This document shows, piece by piece, positions 16,553 through 26,223 of a stretch of 44,859 nt of DNA. The translations under genes and the position numbers were made by a program. Source of the DNA: Deltaproteobacteria bacterium (lineage in GTDB: Bacteria; Desulfobacterota; Binatia; UBA9968; JAJDTQ01). The notes under the pieces were generated by a model. The model ran no database searches. It worked only from the letters and a program-made list of their open reading frames with translations, and was not told the origin of the DNA. Positions within the stretch are counted from its first letter, which is position 1. Every line of letters starts with the position of its first letter. Location: contig JAPPNE010000089.1 of NCBI GenBank assembly GCA_028818775.1, forward strand, positions 1 through 44,859, in the 5' to 3' direction.

Positions 16553-18232
16553 TCACTTCTTCGCGTGGAAGACAGGGAGTCTCTCGATCAGAGAGATTCC
16601 CATCTTCCGGGCCAGCGGCCAGTCCGGGCTGCGCAAAAGCTTCGAGGCCGCAGCGTACAACGCCACTCCGCCCGCAAGTAGCGCGCCGAAAATCGGAACC
16701 TGCGCGAACAGCGTCGCGGACCCCCACTGCACACGTGCCGCCACCAGAGCCAGCGGACCGGCCATGACGGCGGCGGCGGCGAGATTGCGCCAAAGCGACG
16801 ACCCGTAGTCACCCCAGGCGAATCCTCCGAGCCGTCGCGTCATCAGCCACAAGAGCGCCGCGAACTGGAAGGTCGCCGACAGCGAGTTGGCCAACGCGAG
16901 CCCGGCGTAAGAGAGGCTCAGCACCCCGACGCCCCCGCCCACGGCCGCCACCACCGTGACGAAAGCGTTGCCCGCCCCCGCCGTTCCGACCGGTCCCATC
17001 AGCGCCAGGCTCAGAAGGAAGTTCAACACGAAGGTCAGGAACGCCACCCGCATCGGCGTTTTTGTGTCCTGCATGGCGTGGAACATGGGAACGAGGACGC
17101 GCGCGGCGGAGACGCCCCACAAGCCCAGGGCCAGGAAGACCAACGCGTGAGCGCAGGCGGCGACGTCGGCCGCGTCGAACGCGCCCCGTTGGAACAGCAG
17201 TGAGAACGCCGGCACGGCGACGACCATCAGCCCCAGGGCGGACGGCAACGAGATGAAGTTCACCATCCGTAGCGAGTAGCCGAGTGTCGTCCGCAATCCG
17301 TCGATGTCCTGGCGCGCGGCCAGCGAGGAGAAGCTGGGCAACGCGGCCGTGCCCAGGGCCACGGCGAACACCCCCAGGGGGAACTGCAGCAGGCGGTCGG
17401 CATAGTAGAGGTAGGAGACGCTTCCAGGCTCCAGCAACGAGGCCAGGATGGTGCTCACCAGCACGTTCAACTGGTAGACGGCGGCGCCGATGACGGCCGG
17501 ACCCATGAGCCGCAGAAACCTGTAGAGCGCGGGGCTGCGGAAGTTCGGATTGGGGAGCCAGGAGAAGCCGTGCCGCCGCAGGAAGGGGAGCTGCAGCGCG
17601 AGCTGTGCGGCGCCGCCCAGCAGGACGCCGTAGGCCAGGCTCATGACCGGTTGCGACAGCAGCGGGATCAGCAGAAAGGCCGCCGCGATGATGGACAGGT
17701 TCTGCAGCACCGGCGCCAGCGACGGCGCCATGAAGTGGCGGAACGTGTTCAGGTACCCCATGCACAGCGCCACGAGACTCAGGAAGAAGATGCTGGGGAA
17801 CATGATGCGGACCAGCCGGACCGTGAGGGAGAACTTCTCGGGCGCGGCGGAGAAACCCGGCGCGAACAGCCAAGTCAACGGTGCCGGGAAGAGCACGCCG
17901 GCGGCGGTCACCACCAGGAGGAAGAGAACCGCGAAGGTCATGATCACGCGGCTCGCCTCGATCGCTTCCCGGCGCCCCTGGGTGGCGAGGACCTGGGACA
18001 GGACCGGCACGAAGCCGGCGGACAGGGCGCCCTCGGCGGTCAAGCGCCGCAACAGGTTGGGGATGCGGAAGGCAACGAAAAACGCGTCGGCGGCGCTCCG
18101 CGCCCCCAGCAGGTACCCGATGACGATATCCCTGGCAAGGCCCGTGAAGCGGCTCAACAGGGTCATCGAGCCCACGACACCCGTGGCCTTCGCGACCCGG
18201 CCAAGCTCCCTCGCCGTTGACTCTTCACTCAT
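16553..18232 (-). CDS. murJ: Lipid II flippase MurJ
   Basis: 559 residues with about fourteen membrane spans, the MOP-superfamily layout of MurJ. Conserved parts include the N-terminal SMTLLSRFTGLARDIVIG with the Arg-Asp pair of the central cavity, ADAFFVAFRIPNLLRRL, AEGALSAGFVPVL, and YLYYADRLLQFPLGVFAVALGTAALP in the middle. It moves lipid II from the cytoplasmic to the periplasmic leaflet for peptidoglycan synthesis. It starts 35 bases from the divergent rpsT gene, an arrangement also seen in other Proteobacteria. The promoter must overlap rpsT or its leader. Nothing is missing, and the length is slightly above the E. coli protein. Confidence 0.95.
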   Translation of the reverse strand: MSEESTARELGRVAKATGVVGSMTLLSRFTGLARDIVIGYLLGARSAADAFFVAFRIPNLLRRLTAEGALSAGFVPVLSQVLATQGRREAIEASRVIMTFAVLFLLVVTAAGVLFPAPLTWLFAPGFSAAPEKFSLTVRLVRIMFPSIFFLSLVALCMGYLNTFRHFMAPSLAPVLQNLSIIAAAFLLIPLLSQPVMSLAYGVLLGGAAQLALQLPFLRRHGFSWLPNPNFRSPALYRFLRLMGPAVIGAAVYQLNVLVSTILASLLEPGSVSYLYYADRLLQFPLGVFAVALGTAALPSFSSLAARQDIDGLRTTLGYSLRMVNFISLPSALGLMVVAVPAFSLLFQRGAFDAADVAACAHALVFLALGLWGVSAARVLVPMFHAMQDTKTPMRVAFLTFVLNFLLSLALMGPVGTAGAGNAFVTVVAAVGGGVGVLSLSYAGLALANSLSATFQFAALLWLMTRRLGGFAWGDYGSSLWRNLAAAAVMAGPLALVAARVQWGSATLFAQVPIFGALLAGGVALYAAASKLLRSPDWPLARKMGISLIERLPVFHAKK

Positions 18233-18267
18233 GCGGTGCTACAGAAACAGCCTCTAGGAGGTACATC

Positions 18268-18537
18268 TTGGCGAACCACAAGTCGGCCATCAAACGGCAC
18301 AAGCAAAGCGTGCAACGCCATCTGCGCAACCAGGCGTTCCGCTCCCGGGTCAGGACCCTGGTCAAGAAGACCCGGGTGGCGATCGAGAGCAAGGACCGGG
18401 ATACCATCGCGGAGAAGATCAAGGAAGTGAACGGGCTGCTCGACAAAGCCGTGCTCAAGGGCGTGCTCAAGCGCAACACGGCCTCGCGCACGATGGCGCG
18501 GTTGGCGCGGGCGGCGCATCAGGCCGCTTCCTCGTAG
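18268..18537 (+). CDS. rpsT: 30S ribosomal protein S20
   Basis: 89 residues starting at a TTG with a perfect AGGAGG (18256-18261) six bases upstream. The sequence begins ANHKSAIKRHKQSVQRHLRNQ and continues with FRSRVRTLVKKTRVAI, the basic helical hairpin of S20, then LLDKAVLKGVLKRNTASRTMARL. It binds 16S rRNA early in assembly of the small subunit. A TTG start is also known for rpsT elsewhere, where it takes part in autoregulation; whether it does so here is inference. It is divergent from murJ, with only 35 bases between the start codons, and convergent with lptE. Confidence 0.96.
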   Translation: MANHKSAIKRHKQSVQRHLRNQAFRSRVRTLVKKTRVAIESKDRDTIAEKIKEVNGLLDKAVLKGVLKRNTASRTMARLARAAHQAASS

Positions 18538-18556
18538 ACCGCCGCCAGGGCGACCC

Positions 18557-19156
18557 TCAGAATCCCTCCGCCATCCGCTGCCGGATGACACGAGCCAGCC
18601 GCAGCAGCAACCGTTCCCTCGCAGCCATTCGAGAACTCTCCGCAATCGCGGCGTCGCTCAGACGGCCGATGTCGGCGGTATCGATGGCGTCGCGCAGAAA
18701 TTCGCCGGAACCGGGGACCACGGCCCCGCGGGCGCCCGCGTAGACTTCCCGCAACCGCACCACCTGCCGCGGCCACAAGACTTCCCGCGGCGACCGCCGC
18801 CGCAGGGTGACCTCCGCGTCGAGCCGGGCTTCCGACTGCAGCACCCGGTCCGCTCCATCTACCGACAGGTTCCGGGTGCCGTAGTGCCGAATCACTCCCG
18901 AAAGGACCGCGTCCGCATCCTCGAACCGGTCCACCACCCGCGGCCGCTCCGCGCCGGCTAGCTCCCGTCGCAACGCCAGCCCGACCCCGTGCTCCAGGCC
19001 GGTGACGCGGGTCTGATTGAGGAAACGCTCGAGGTAGACGGTTCGGACATCGTCCGGCAATCCCGCGCCGGGACCCACGAACCGGTAGCCGCAGGCGCCC
19101 GCCAGGAGCGCCGCCGCCAGCGCGAACGCCAACCGCAAGGCGCGCCGGCCGTGCAA
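18557..19156 (-). CDS. lptE: LPS-assembly lipoprotein LptE
   Basis: 199 residues. A short signal peptide ends LLAGAC with the lipidated Cys at 22, directly followed by GYRFVGPG, the GYxF opening typical of LptE. The body contains FLNQT and GLEHGVGLALRRELAG, then a beta-rich region and a C-terminal helix with multiple Arg. LptE plugs the LptD barrel in the outer membrane and delivers lipopolysaccharide to the surface. It follows leuS by only 4 bases, the order leuS-lptE seen in many Proteobacteria. Together with LpxC at 32998 it shows that this organism makes LPS. Sequence similarity in LptE is low in general, so the call relies on size, lipobox, GYxF motif and context. Confidence 0.88.
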   Translation of the reverse strand: MHGRRALRLAFALAAALLAGACGYRFVGPGAGLPDDVRTVYLERFLNQTRVTGLEHGVGLALRRELAGAERPRVVDRFEDADAVLSGVIRHYGTRNLSVDGADRVLQSEARLDAEVTLRRRSPREVLWPRQVVRLREVYAGARGAVVPGSGEFLRDAIDTADIGRLSDAAIAESSRMAARERLLLRLARVIRQRMAEGF

Positions 19157-19160
19157 GCTC

Positions 19161-21650
19161 TCAACCCCCGATCACGATATTGACCAGGCGTCCGGGCACC
19201 TGGATGACCCGCTTGACGGGGCGGCCGTCCAGGAAACCCGCCACCTTGGGGTCCGCCAGCGCGGCCGACTCGACGTCCTCCCTGGCGGCGTCGGCGGGCA
19301 CCGAGATCTTGCCGCGCAGCTTGCCGTTCACCTGGACGACGATGAGCCGGGTTTCCTGCACGAGGGCGTCCTCGGAGTGCTCGGGCCAGGCCACGTCCGC
19401 CAAGGATTCACCGTGTCCCAGGCGCTGCCACAGCTCGCTCGCCACGTGCGGCACGAACGGCGCCAGGAGCACCACCTCGGTCTCCAGCACCGCCTTCACC
19501 AGCGCCGCGTTGCCGTCCTGTTCGAGCTCCTCGGCGCTCAACGCGTTCACGGCGTTGTGGAGCTCCATGACGGCGGCGATGGCGGTGTTGAAGTGGAAGC
19601 GCTCCACGTCGTCGGTGACCTTCTTGATGGTCCAGTGGATGCGCCGGCGCAGCTCCTTGAGACCGTCGGACGCGGGCTCGGCGCCGGCATCGGCCGCGAC
19701 GCCCGTGAGCCGCTCGCCGTGGCGCATGGCGAAGCGCCACACCCGGTTGAGGAAGCGATGCGCGCCCTCGACGCCCTGGTCGCTCCAGTCCAGGTCCTTT
19801 TCGGGCGGGGCCGCGAACAGCGTGAACAGGCGCGCGGTGTCCGCGCCGTAGCGCTGGATCAACTGATCCGGGTCCACCACGTTGTTCTTGGACTTGGACA
19901 TCTTGGCGCCGTCCTTGATGACCATGCCCTGGGTCAGGAGGTTGCTGAAGGGCTCATCCACGGCAAGCCAGCCCATGTCCCGCAGGACGCGGGTGAAGAA
20001 GCGCGCGTAGAGCAGGTGCAGCACCGCGTGCTCGACGCCGCCCACGTACTGGTCCACGGCCATCCAGTAGTTGGCCCGCTCCCGGTCCAGCGGCTGCCGG
20101 TCCTCGTCGGGGCAGGCGTAGCGCGCGAAGTACCACGAAGACTCCACGAACGTGTCCATGGTATCGGTCTCGCGGCGGGCCGTCCCCTTGCACGTGGGAC
20201 AGGCGGTCTCGTGGAACTCCGGGAGGTTGGCCAGCGGCGAGGCGCCGGCGCCGGTGAACTCCACGTTGGTGGGGAGCCGCACCGGCAACTCGTCCTGCGG
20301 CACCGGCACCATGCCGCAGGCGTTACAATACACCACGGGGATGGGGGCGCCCCAGTAGCGCTGGCGCGAGATGCCCCAGTCCCGCAACCGGTAACGCACG
20401 GTGCCCTTGCCCCAGCCCCTCTCCTCCAGGTAGGCGGCGATACGCGCGCGGCCCTCGGCGCTGCCCAGCCCGCTGAAGGGGCCGCTGTCGGCCATCACCC
20501 CGTCGGCGACAAAGGCCTCGGTCATGTCCTCGGCCGCCAGGGTGGCGCCGGCGGGATGGATGACCGGGCGCACCGGGAGGTCGTATTTCCGGGCAAACTC
20601 GAAATCCCGCTGGTCGTGGGCAGGGACCGCCATGACCGCTCCGGTGCCGTACTCCATCAGCACGAAGTTGGCCACGTAGATGGGGACCTTTTCCTCGGTG
20701 AACGGGTTAACGCAGTACGACCCGGTGAAGATGCCCTCCTTCTCCATGTCCGCGTCGTCGCGCCGTGAATGACTCATGCGCTTCACGTGTCCGGCGAACT
20801 CCCGGACCGCCTGTTGCTGCGGCGTGCCCTGCGCGAGTTCCAGGGCCAGCGGATGCTCCGCCGCAAGCGAGACGAAGGTCGCGCCGTAGATCGTGTCCTG
20901 GCGGGTGGTGAAGACCGTCAGGTCGCCCTCCCGGTCCACCAGCGGGAAGCGTATCTCGGCGCCGATGGACTTCCCGATCCAGTTGCGCTGCATGGTGAGG
21001 ACCTTGTCGGGCCACCCGCCCGAGAGGTCGTCGCACGCCGCCAGCAGCTCGTCGGCGTAGTCCGTGATGCGGAAGAACCACTGCGGCAACTCGCGCATGA
21101 CCACGTCCTGCTCGCAGCGCCAGCAGACGCCGTCCACCACCTGTTCGTTGGCCAGGACGGTCTCGCACCCGGTGCACCAGTTCACCGCCGAGCTGCGCTT
21201 GTAGGCGAGTCCGCGCTTGAGCATCTCCAGGAAGAACAACTGCTCCCAGCGGTAGTAGTCGGCGTCGCACGTGGCCAGCTCCCGGCGCCAGTCGTAGCTG
21301 AAGCCCATCTTCTTGAGCTGGGAGCGCATGTAGTCGATGTTCTCCACGGTCCAGCGCGCCGGATGCACCTTGTTGGCGATGGCCGCGTTCTCGGCGGGCA
21401 GGCCGAAGGCGTCCCAGCCCATGGGATGAAGGACGTTGAACCCGCGCATGCGCTTGTAGCGCGCGATGACGTCGCCGATGGAGTAGTTGCGCACGTGGCC
21501 CATGTGGATGCGCCCCGACGGGTAGGGGAACATCTCCAGCAGGTAGTACTTGGGGAGGGGCGAGTCCTCGCCCACCCGGAAGCTTTCCTCGCGCTCCCAC
21601 TCGCCCTGCCACTTCTCTTCGATCTTCCAGAACTCGTACTTCTCGATCAT
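19161..21650 (-). CDS. leuS: Leucine-tRNA ligase
   Basis: 829 residues. The class I signature HMGH is at 49-52 ([16 protein letters not shown]) and KMSKS begins at 583. The CP1 editing domain is present ([23 protein letters not shown]) and so is the zinc-type insertion with CxxC pairs (CNACG, CPTCKG). It charges tRNA-Leu and clears mis-charged products. The ATG at 21650 overlaps the nusB stop as ATGA, so the two are translationally coupled, and lptE follows. The anticodon-binding domain and the C-terminal small domain ([14 protein letters not shown]) are complete. Confidence 0.98.
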   Translation of the reverse strand: MIEKYEFWKIEEKWQGEWEREESFRVGEDSPLPKYYLLEMFPYPSGRIHMGHVRNYSIGDVIARYKRMRGFNVLHPMGWDAFGLPAENAAIANKVHPARWTVENIDYMRSQLKKMGFSYDWRRELATCDADYYRWEQLFFLEMLKRGLAYKRSSAVNWCTGCETVLANEQVVDGVCWRCEQDVVMRELPQWFFRITDYADELLAACDDLSGGWPDKVLTMQRNWIGKSIGAEIRFPLVDREGDLTVFTTRQDTIYGATFVSLAAEHPLALELAQGTPQQQAVREFAGHVKRMSHSRRDDADMEKEGIFTGSYCVNPFTEEKVPIYVANFVLMEYGTGAVMAVPAHDQRDFEFARKYDLPVRPVIHPAGATLAAEDMTEAFVADGVMADSGPFSGLGSAEGRARIAAYLEERGWGKGTVRYRLRDWGISRQRYWGAPIPVVYCNACGMVPVPQDELPVRLPTNVEFTGAGASPLANLPEFHETACPTCKGTARRETDTMDTFVESSWYFARYACPDEDRQPLDRERANYWMAVDQYVGGVEHAVLHLLYARFFTRVLRDMGWLAVDEPFSNLLTQGMVIKDGAKMSKSKNNVVDPDQLIQRYGADTARLFTLFAAPPEKDLDWSDQGVEGAHRFLNRVWRFAMRHGERLTGVAADAGAEPASDGLKELRRRIHWTIKKVTDDVERFHFNTAIAAVMELHNAVNALSAEELEQDGNAALVKAVLETEVVLLAPFVPHVASELWQRLGHGESLADVAWPEHSEDALVQETRLIVVQVNGKLRGKISVPADAAREDVESAALADPKVAGFLDGRPVKRVIQVPGRLVNIVIGG

Positions 21651-22099
21651 GGTTCCGGCCGCTCGCTCTCCTTGATCTTTCCGGTCTCCTTGAGACCGTT
21701 GGCGTGGGCTACCTGGTCGAGCACCCCGTTGATGAAGGCGGGGGAATCGTCCGACCCGTAGCGGTTACCGACCTCGATGGCTTCGTCGATGCTCACGTTC
21801 ATGGGGATGTCCGGACAGAAGAGCAACTCGTAGGTGGCGAGGCGAAGGATGATCAGGTCCACCTTCGACAGCCGCTCAAGCTTCCAGTGCTCGACGGCGT
21901 TCTCGATGAAGCCGTCGATCTCGTCGCGGCGCGCCGTGGTGCCGGCGATGAGGCGCTGGGCGAAATCCCGGGCCGCGGGGCGCGACGGGAAGTGGCCCCA
22001 AAAGCTCTCCGGACCGGTGGGTGCCGGTTCGCCGGTGATCTCCATCTGGTAGAGCACCTGCAACGCCAGCTCCCTAGCCTTGCGGCGAATACCTGCCAT
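21647..22099 (-). CDS. nusB: Transcription antitermination factor NusB
   Basis: 150 residues from an ATG at 22099 ([18 protein letters not shown]), the standard NusB start with the basic RNA-binding helix. Conserved sections are the LQVLYQME helix, [21 protein letters not shown] and [32 protein letters not shown]. With NusE (S10) it binds boxA RNA in rRNA operons. The gene follows ribH, and its stop overlaps the leuS start by 4 bases. A longer open frame upstream would overlap ribH and is not credible. The C-terminal tail ([10 protein letters not shown]) is short and charged. Confidence 0.96.
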   Translation of the reverse strand: MAGIRRKARELALQVLYQMEITGEPAPTGPESFWGHFPSRPAARDFAQRLIAGTTARRDEIDGFIENAVEHWKLERLSKVDLIILRLATYELLFCPDIPMNVSIDEAIEVGNRYGSDDSPAFINGVLDQVAHANGLKETGKIKESERPEP

Positions 22100-22119
22100 C
22101 GACAGGACGTCGTGCGGGT

Positions 22120-22587
22120 TCAGGCGAGTTGCTTGCCCAGGCTCGCCATTTCGATGGCCGTCACCGCGGCCTCGAACCCCTTGTTGCCCATCTTCGCACC
22201 GGCCCGGTCCACCGCCTGCTCCACCGTGTTGGTGGTGAGAAGGCCGAAGGCGATGGGGATGCCGTAGTGGTTCATGGCGTTGCCCACGCCGCGCGAGGCT
22301 TCCCCGCATATATAGTCGAAGTGGGGGGTCTCGCCGCGGATCACCGCCCCGACGCAGATCAGCGCGTCGTACCGGCCGCTGGCCGCCATCTTGTGCGCGC
22401 AAAAGGAGATCTCGAAAGCGCCGGGGACCCACGCGACGTCGACGTTCCCGTCCACGTCGGCGCCGTGCCGCCTCAGGCCGTCCACGGCGCCGTCGAGCAG
22501 TCGCTCGGTGATGAAGCCGTTGAAACGGCTGGCGATGATGCCGAACCGCATCCCCGTTGCATCCAGTTTTCCTTCGATCACTCGCAT
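22120..22587 (-). CDS. ribH: 6,7-dimethyl-8-ribityllumazine synthase
   Basis: 155 residues, the normal length. Conserved stretches are [35 protein letters not shown], the [21 protein letters not shown] loop with the phosphate-binding and catalytic residues (the RGETxHFD motif and its His), and [20 protein letters not shown]. It condenses ribityl-aminouracil with dihydroxybutanone phosphate to give the lumazine used by RibE. It lies between ribBA and nusB, 25 and 20 bases away, inside the ribD-ribE-ribBA-ribH run. It needs the DHBP product that the degenerate RibB half of the neighbouring protein seems unable to make. Confidence 0.97.
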   Translation of the reverse strand: MRVIEGKLDATGMRFGIIASRFNGFITERLLDGAVDGLRRHGADVDGNVDVAWVPGAFEISFCAHKMAASGRYDALICVGAVIRGETPHFDYICGEASRGVGNAMNHYGIPIAFGLLTTNTVEQAVDRAGAKMGNKGFEAAVTAIEMASLGKQLA

Positions 22588-22612
22588 GGCCGGCCCTCTA
22601 GCGACACTGCGC

Positions 22613-23851
22613 TCATTTCCCCTCCAGGTGGGTGAGGATGTGTCCGAGCTTGTCGCGCTTGGTTCGCAGGTAGCGGGCGTTGCCGTCGTTGGACTGGATC
22701 TCCAGCGGCACGCGTTCGCTCACCGACAGGCCATAGCCCTCGAGGCTGACGATCTTGCGCGGGTTGTTGGTCAACAGGCGCAGGCGCTGGATGCCGAGAT
22801 TGCGCAGGATCTCCGCCGCCACGCCGTAGTCGCGCAGGTCCACGTCGAACCCCAGTTCCAGGTTCGCCTCGGCGGTGTCGCGCCCCTGGTCCTGCAGCGC
22901 GTACGCCTTGATCTTGTTGGTCAGGCCGATGCCGCGTCCCTCCTGGTGCATGTACACGATGGCGCCGCACTCCTCCTGGTCGATGAGGCGGAGGGCGGCC
23001 CGCAACTGGTCGCCGCAGTCGCACCGCTCCGACGAGAACACGTCGCCGGTCAGGCACTCGGAATGCACTCGGACGAGGACGTTGTCGCGCCCGCTCACGT
23101 CGCCCTTGACCAGGGCCATGTGCTCGAACGGATCGAGGTTCGTGCGGTAGAGAATCGCCTTGAAGGACCTGCCGTGGATGCTCGGGAAGTCTTCTTCCCA
23201 CACCTTGCGTATGGTCGCTTCGTTGCGCAGGCGATGCGCGATGAGATCCACGATGGACACCATCCGCAGGTCATGCGCGCGCGCGAACTCACGGAGCACA
23301 GGCCCGACGGCGACGGCGCCGTCCTCGCCCAGCACCTGACAGAACGCCGCCGCCGGCTGCAGGCCGCACAGCGTTGCCAGATCCATCGAGGCCTCGGCGA
23401 CGCCCGCCCGGGCCAGCACGCCCCCGTCGCTGGCTTGCACCGGCAACACGTTGCCCGGCATCACGAAATCACGAGACCCTGCGTCGGGGCGAACGCACGC
23501 GCGGATGGTATGGGCCCTCCCGGCGGCGGACACCTCCAGACCCAGAGCCGAGTTGGCGCCCACGGGAGCGCCCACCGGCGCATGGCCCGGCACCAGGTTG
23601 GCGGGCTCCTCGGCCCGGAACCCCAACCGCAGCATGTACGACGGGTGCATGGCCAGATAGAGGACGCCCCGGACATGGAGCAACATGAAGTTGATGGACT
23701 CGGGCGTCACCTTTTCCGCGGGCATGCACACGAAGCCCACGCCGCCGTCGCTGGGCTCGTCGACGAGCAGGACCGGGCGACCCTGACGGAGTTCTTCCGA
23801 GATATCTTCAATGGGAGTCAGTGACATGGAGGGTTCAGCGCCGCCGTTCAC
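22613..23851 (-). CDS. ribBA: RibBA-type protein: intact GTP cyclohydrolase II, degenerate DHBP synthase half
   Basis: 412 residues (an ATG at 23827 would shorten it by eight). The C-terminal half, from about 200, is a complete GTP cyclohydrolase II: zinc cysteines 256, 267 and 269 ([16 protein letters not shown]), [19 protein letters not shown] and LLTNNPRKI. It opens the first step of riboflavin synthesis. The N-terminal half aligns with DHBP synthase but has lost the active-site acidic loop (DDEDRENEGD becomes DEPSDGGVG at 31-39), the His of GHTEA (GVAEA, Val151) and the catalytic Glu near 172 (CELMxxDG becomes CQVLGEDG), and the loop around VTTGISAADR is shortened. DHBP synthase activity is therefore unlikely. 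The gene sits between ribE and ribH. A separate RibB elsewhere in the genome would be expected. Confidence 0.92.
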   Translation of the reverse strand: MNGGAEPSMSLTPIEDISEELRQGRPVLLVDEPSDGGVGFVCMPAEKVTPESINFMLLHVRGVLYLAMHPSYMLRLGFRAEEPANLVPGHAPVGAPVGANSALGLEVSAAGRAHTIRACVRPDAGSRDFVMPGNVLPVQASDGGVLARAGVAEASMDLATLCGLQPAAAFCQVLGEDGAVAVGPVLREFARAHDLRMVSIVDLIAHRLRNEATIRKVWEEDFPSIHGRSFKAILYRTNLDPFEHMALVKGDVSGRDNVLVRVHSECLTGDVFSSERCDCGDQLRAALRLIDQEECGAIVYMHQEGRGIGLTNKIKAYALQDQGRDTAEANLELGFDVDLRDYGVAAEILRNLGIQRLRLLTNNPRKIVSLEGYGLSVSERVPLEIQSNDGNARYLRTKRDKLGHILTHLEGK

Positions 23852-23877
23852 ATCACCGGGTCCCCGGCGCGCGACGG

Positions 23878-24474
23878 TTAGTGTCGATAGGCCTTCACGA
23901 ATTGCTGGACGTACTTGCCGATGATGTCGGCTTCGAGGTTGACTCTATCACCAACACCCCGGTCCTGCAAATTCGTGTGCGCCAGCGTGAAGGGGATGAT
24001 CGCCACGGAAAAGGAGCGCGAAGTGCACTCGTTCACGGTCAGGCTGATGCCGTCCACCGCGATGGAGCCCTTGGGCACCAGCAGCCGGCCCACCGCCGCG
24101 GGCGCGCGGAAGCGGAAGAACGTGAAGTCGCCGCTCGGCTCCACGCGGGTGATCTGCCCCACGGCATCCACGTGCCCGGTGACCATGTGTCCGCCGAGCC
24201 GGTCGTTGAGCTGAAGCGGCCGCTCCAGGTTGACGCGGCCGCCCTCGCGCAGGTCCGCCAGGTTGGTGCGCTTGAGCGTCTCGGGAGAAACGTCCACCGC
24301 AAGCCGCCGGCCGGTCTTCCTGACCACCGTCAGGCAGCAACCGTTCACCGCGATGCTGTCCCCGAGCGCGATCTCCCGCCCCGGCAGCGCCGTCTCGAAG
24401 GTCAACTCGCCGCCTTCGGGCTCGGCGCGCCAGCGGCGCACCTGGCCCACATCCTCAATGAGTCCGGTAAACAT
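23878..24474 (-). CDS. ribE: Riboflavin synthase alpha chain
   Basis: 198 residues made of two similar beta-barrel repeats, as in the trimeric enzyme. The start MFTGLIEDVGQVRRW is standard. Repeat one has GDSIAVNGCCLTVV and SPETLKRTNLADL; repeat two has GSIAVDGISLTVNEC and IIPFTLAHTNLQDRGVGDRVNLEADIIGKYVQQF. It turns two lumazine molecules into riboflavin plus the pyrimidine precursor. It lies 13 bases after ribD and 26 before ribBA on the minus strand, all in one run from nrdR to leuS. No FMN riboswitch was recognised ahead of the rib genes. Length and motifs are fully regular. Confidence 0.97.
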   Translation of the reverse strand: MFTGLIEDVGQVRRWRAEPEGGELTFETALPGREIALGDSIAVNGCCLTVVRKTGRRLAVDVSPETLKRTNLADLREGGRVNLERPLQLNDRLGGHMVTGHVDAVGQITRVEPSGDFTFFRFRAPAAVGRLLVPKGSIAVDGISLTVNECTSRSFSVAIIPFTLAHTNLQDRGVGDRVNLEADIIGKYVQQFVKAYRH

Positions 24475-24487
24475 GGTTGATCAGTCC

Positions 24488-25585
24488 TCACAGATACGCA
24501 GAAACCAGGATATCCTCGCCCAACCGCCGGACCGCCGGGCTGTCCAGTTGCGGGCACTGGCGCATGCGTTCGATGCCGAGGTCGCCCACCATGGGAAGGC
24601 CCTCGGCGCCGATGAACTTGGGGGCGTAGAAGCACAGCACCTTGTCCACGGCCTTTTCGGAGATGGCGCGGGCGGCGGTCACGGCGCCGCCTTCCAGCAG
24701 GACGCTGAGGACGCCGGCGCGGGCGAGTTTTCGGAGCACGCGCCGGAAGGAGACGCGGCCGCGGCTCACGGGGAAGCGCCACACCTGGACTCCCATATCC
24801 TCCAGGCGCTTCCGGCGGGCGGCAGGCGCATCGTTTCCGGTGACCAGCACGGTCTTCTCGGGGTGCGGCTGTGTGACCAGCCTGGCGGTTAGGGGCGTGC
24901 GCAGCCGCCGGTCCAGCACGACGCGCAACGGGTCGCGGCCGCCCGGCAGGCGGCAGGTGAGCTGGGGATCGTCGGCGAGGACGGTGCCGGAGCCCACCAG
25001 TACGGCGTCCAGCTCGTTGCGCAGGCGGTGCACGTAGCGGCGCGCGGCCGGTCCGGTGACCCAGCGGGAGTCTCCGGTGGCGGTGGCGATGCGGCCGTCC
25101 AGGGAGGCGGCCAGCTTGAGGGTGACGAAGGGCAGTCCGCGGGTGACGTGCTTGACGAAGGCCTCGTTGAGCCGGCGGCACTCCTCTTGCCGTACAGGCG
25201 CATCCACGCGGATGCCGGCGTCGCGCAGGGCCTGCACGCCGCGGCCCGCCACCGCGGGATTGGGGTCGATCATTCCCGCCACCACCCGCGCCACACCCGA
25301 CTCGATGACGGCGCGGGCGCACGGAGGGGTGCGCCCGAAGTGGCTGCAGGGCTCCAGGTTGACGTAGAGCGTGGCGCCGCGCGCCGCCGCCCCGGCCTCG
25401 CGGAGGGCGGCTATCTCGGCGTGGTCCGCGCCGGCGCGGGCGTGATAGCCGCGCCCCACGACACGGCCGCCGCGCACCACCACCGCTCCCACCATGGGAT
25501 TCGGACTGGTCCTGCCCGCCGCTCGGCGCGCCAGCCTCAGGGCCGCGCCCATGTAACGCTGATCGCTCTGCTCGGAAACCTGCAT
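24488..25585 (-). CDS. ribD: Bifunctional riboflavin deaminase/reductase
   Basis: 365 residues from an ATG at 25585; the open frame upstream is a GC-rich extension without a start signal. The N-terminal cytidine-deaminase-like domain has TSPNPMVGAVVV, the zinc His-Ala-Glu motif GADHAEIAAL and the zinc cysteines in EPCSHFGRTPPCARA. The C-terminal reductase domain has LKLAASLDGRIAT, RWVTGPAARRYVHRLR, GSGTVLADDPQLT and LLEGG. It performs deamination and side-chain reduction in riboflavin synthesis. It is 19 bases downstream of nrdR and ahead of ribE, the conserved nrdR-ribD-ribE order. Domain composition and length are normal. Confidence 0.96.
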   Translation of the reverse strand: MQVSEQSDQRYMGAALRLARRAAGRTSPNPMVGAVVVRGGRVVGRGYHARAGADHAEIAALREAGAAARGATLYVNLEPCSHFGRTPPCARAVIESGVARVVAGMIDPNPAVAGRGVQALRDAGIRVDAPVRQEECRRLNEAFVKHVTRGLPFVTLKLAASLDGRIATATGDSRWVTGPAARRYVHRLRNELDAVLVGSGTVLADDPQLTCRLPGGRDPLRVVLDRRLRTPLTARLVTQPHPEKTVLVTGNDAPAARRKRLEDMGVQVWRFPVSRGRVSFRRVLRKLARAGVLSVLLEGGAVTAARAISEKAVDKVLCFYAPKFIGAEGLPMVGDLGIERMRQCPQLDSPAVRRLGEDILVSAYL

Positions 25586-25604
25586 GCCCTGTGCGGACGA
25601 CGTC

Positions 25605-26177
25605 TCACGCCGATCCGCCGCCGGAGGGATCGGGCGTGGCGGGGCTGTCCGCGCGGACGGACTTCCGCCGGGCCTTGCTCGGCGCTCCCGTCTTGCGGGG
25701 CGGCTTGGGGGCGGCGCGGCTGGTCCGCTGGTTGAGGAGGTCCTCCAGCTCGGCCATGAACTCGTTGAGGTCCTTGAAGGAACGGTAGACCGAGGCGAAG
25801 CGGACGTAGGCCACCGCATCGGTATCGTGCAGCTCGCGCATGGCGGCCTCGCCGATGATGGAGCCGGGGACCTCCTTTTCGCCGCGTTCCTGGATGCCGC
25901 GCTCGATGCGGTCGGCCATGGCCTCGATGGCGTCCATGCTGACGGGACGCTTCTGGCAGGCGCGCTTGAGTCCGTTGATGATCTTGAGGCGGTCGAAGGC
26001 TTCCCGGCGGCCGTCCTTCTTCACCACCATGGGCATGGCCTCTTCCACGCGCTCGTAGGTGGTGAAACGGCGCGAGCACACCATGCACTCGCGCCGCCGC
26101 CGGATCATCTCGCCGTCCTTCCCGAGCCGGGAATCGATGACGTGGCTATTGGACTGGCGGCAGAACGGGCATTTCAT
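25605..26177 (-). CDS. nrdR: Transcriptional repressor NrdR
   Basis: 190 residues from the ATG at 26177 ([17 protein letters not shown]). The N-terminal zinc ribbon uses CPFC and CMVC, followed by the ATP-cone ([30 protein letters not shown] through [16 protein letters not shown]). NrdR represses ribonucleotide reductase genes when dATP is bound. Most family members are about 150 residues; this one has roughly 40 extra C-terminal residues that are Pro-, Lys- and Arg-rich ([11 protein letters not shown] and onward) and likely disordered. The gene leads the riboflavin block after glyA, a neighbourhood well known in Proteobacteria. Confidence 0.95.
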   Translation of the reverse strand: MKCPFCRQSNSHVIDSRLGKDGEMIRRRRECMVCSRRFTTYERVEEAMPMVVKKDGRREAFDRLKIINGLKRACQKRPVSMDAIEAMADRIERGIQERGEKEVPGSIIGEAAMRELHDTDAVAYVRFASVYRSFKDLNEFMAELEDLLNQRTSRAAPKPPRKTGAPSKARRKSVRADSPATPDPSGGGSA

Positions 26178-26223
26178 GGGATGCCTGCGTGGGCCGCAGT
26201 GGCGGCCCGAAACCGGGTTTCGG

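Noticed and set aside
25586..25819. N-terminal extension of RibD
   Set aside because: It overlaps the end of nrdR in another frame and is Ser/Arg/Pro-rich filler without a start signal.
24475..26223. FMN riboswitch before the riboflavin genes
   Set aside because: Gaps between nrdR, ribD and ribE are under 50 bases, too short for this element, and no conserved core was seen.
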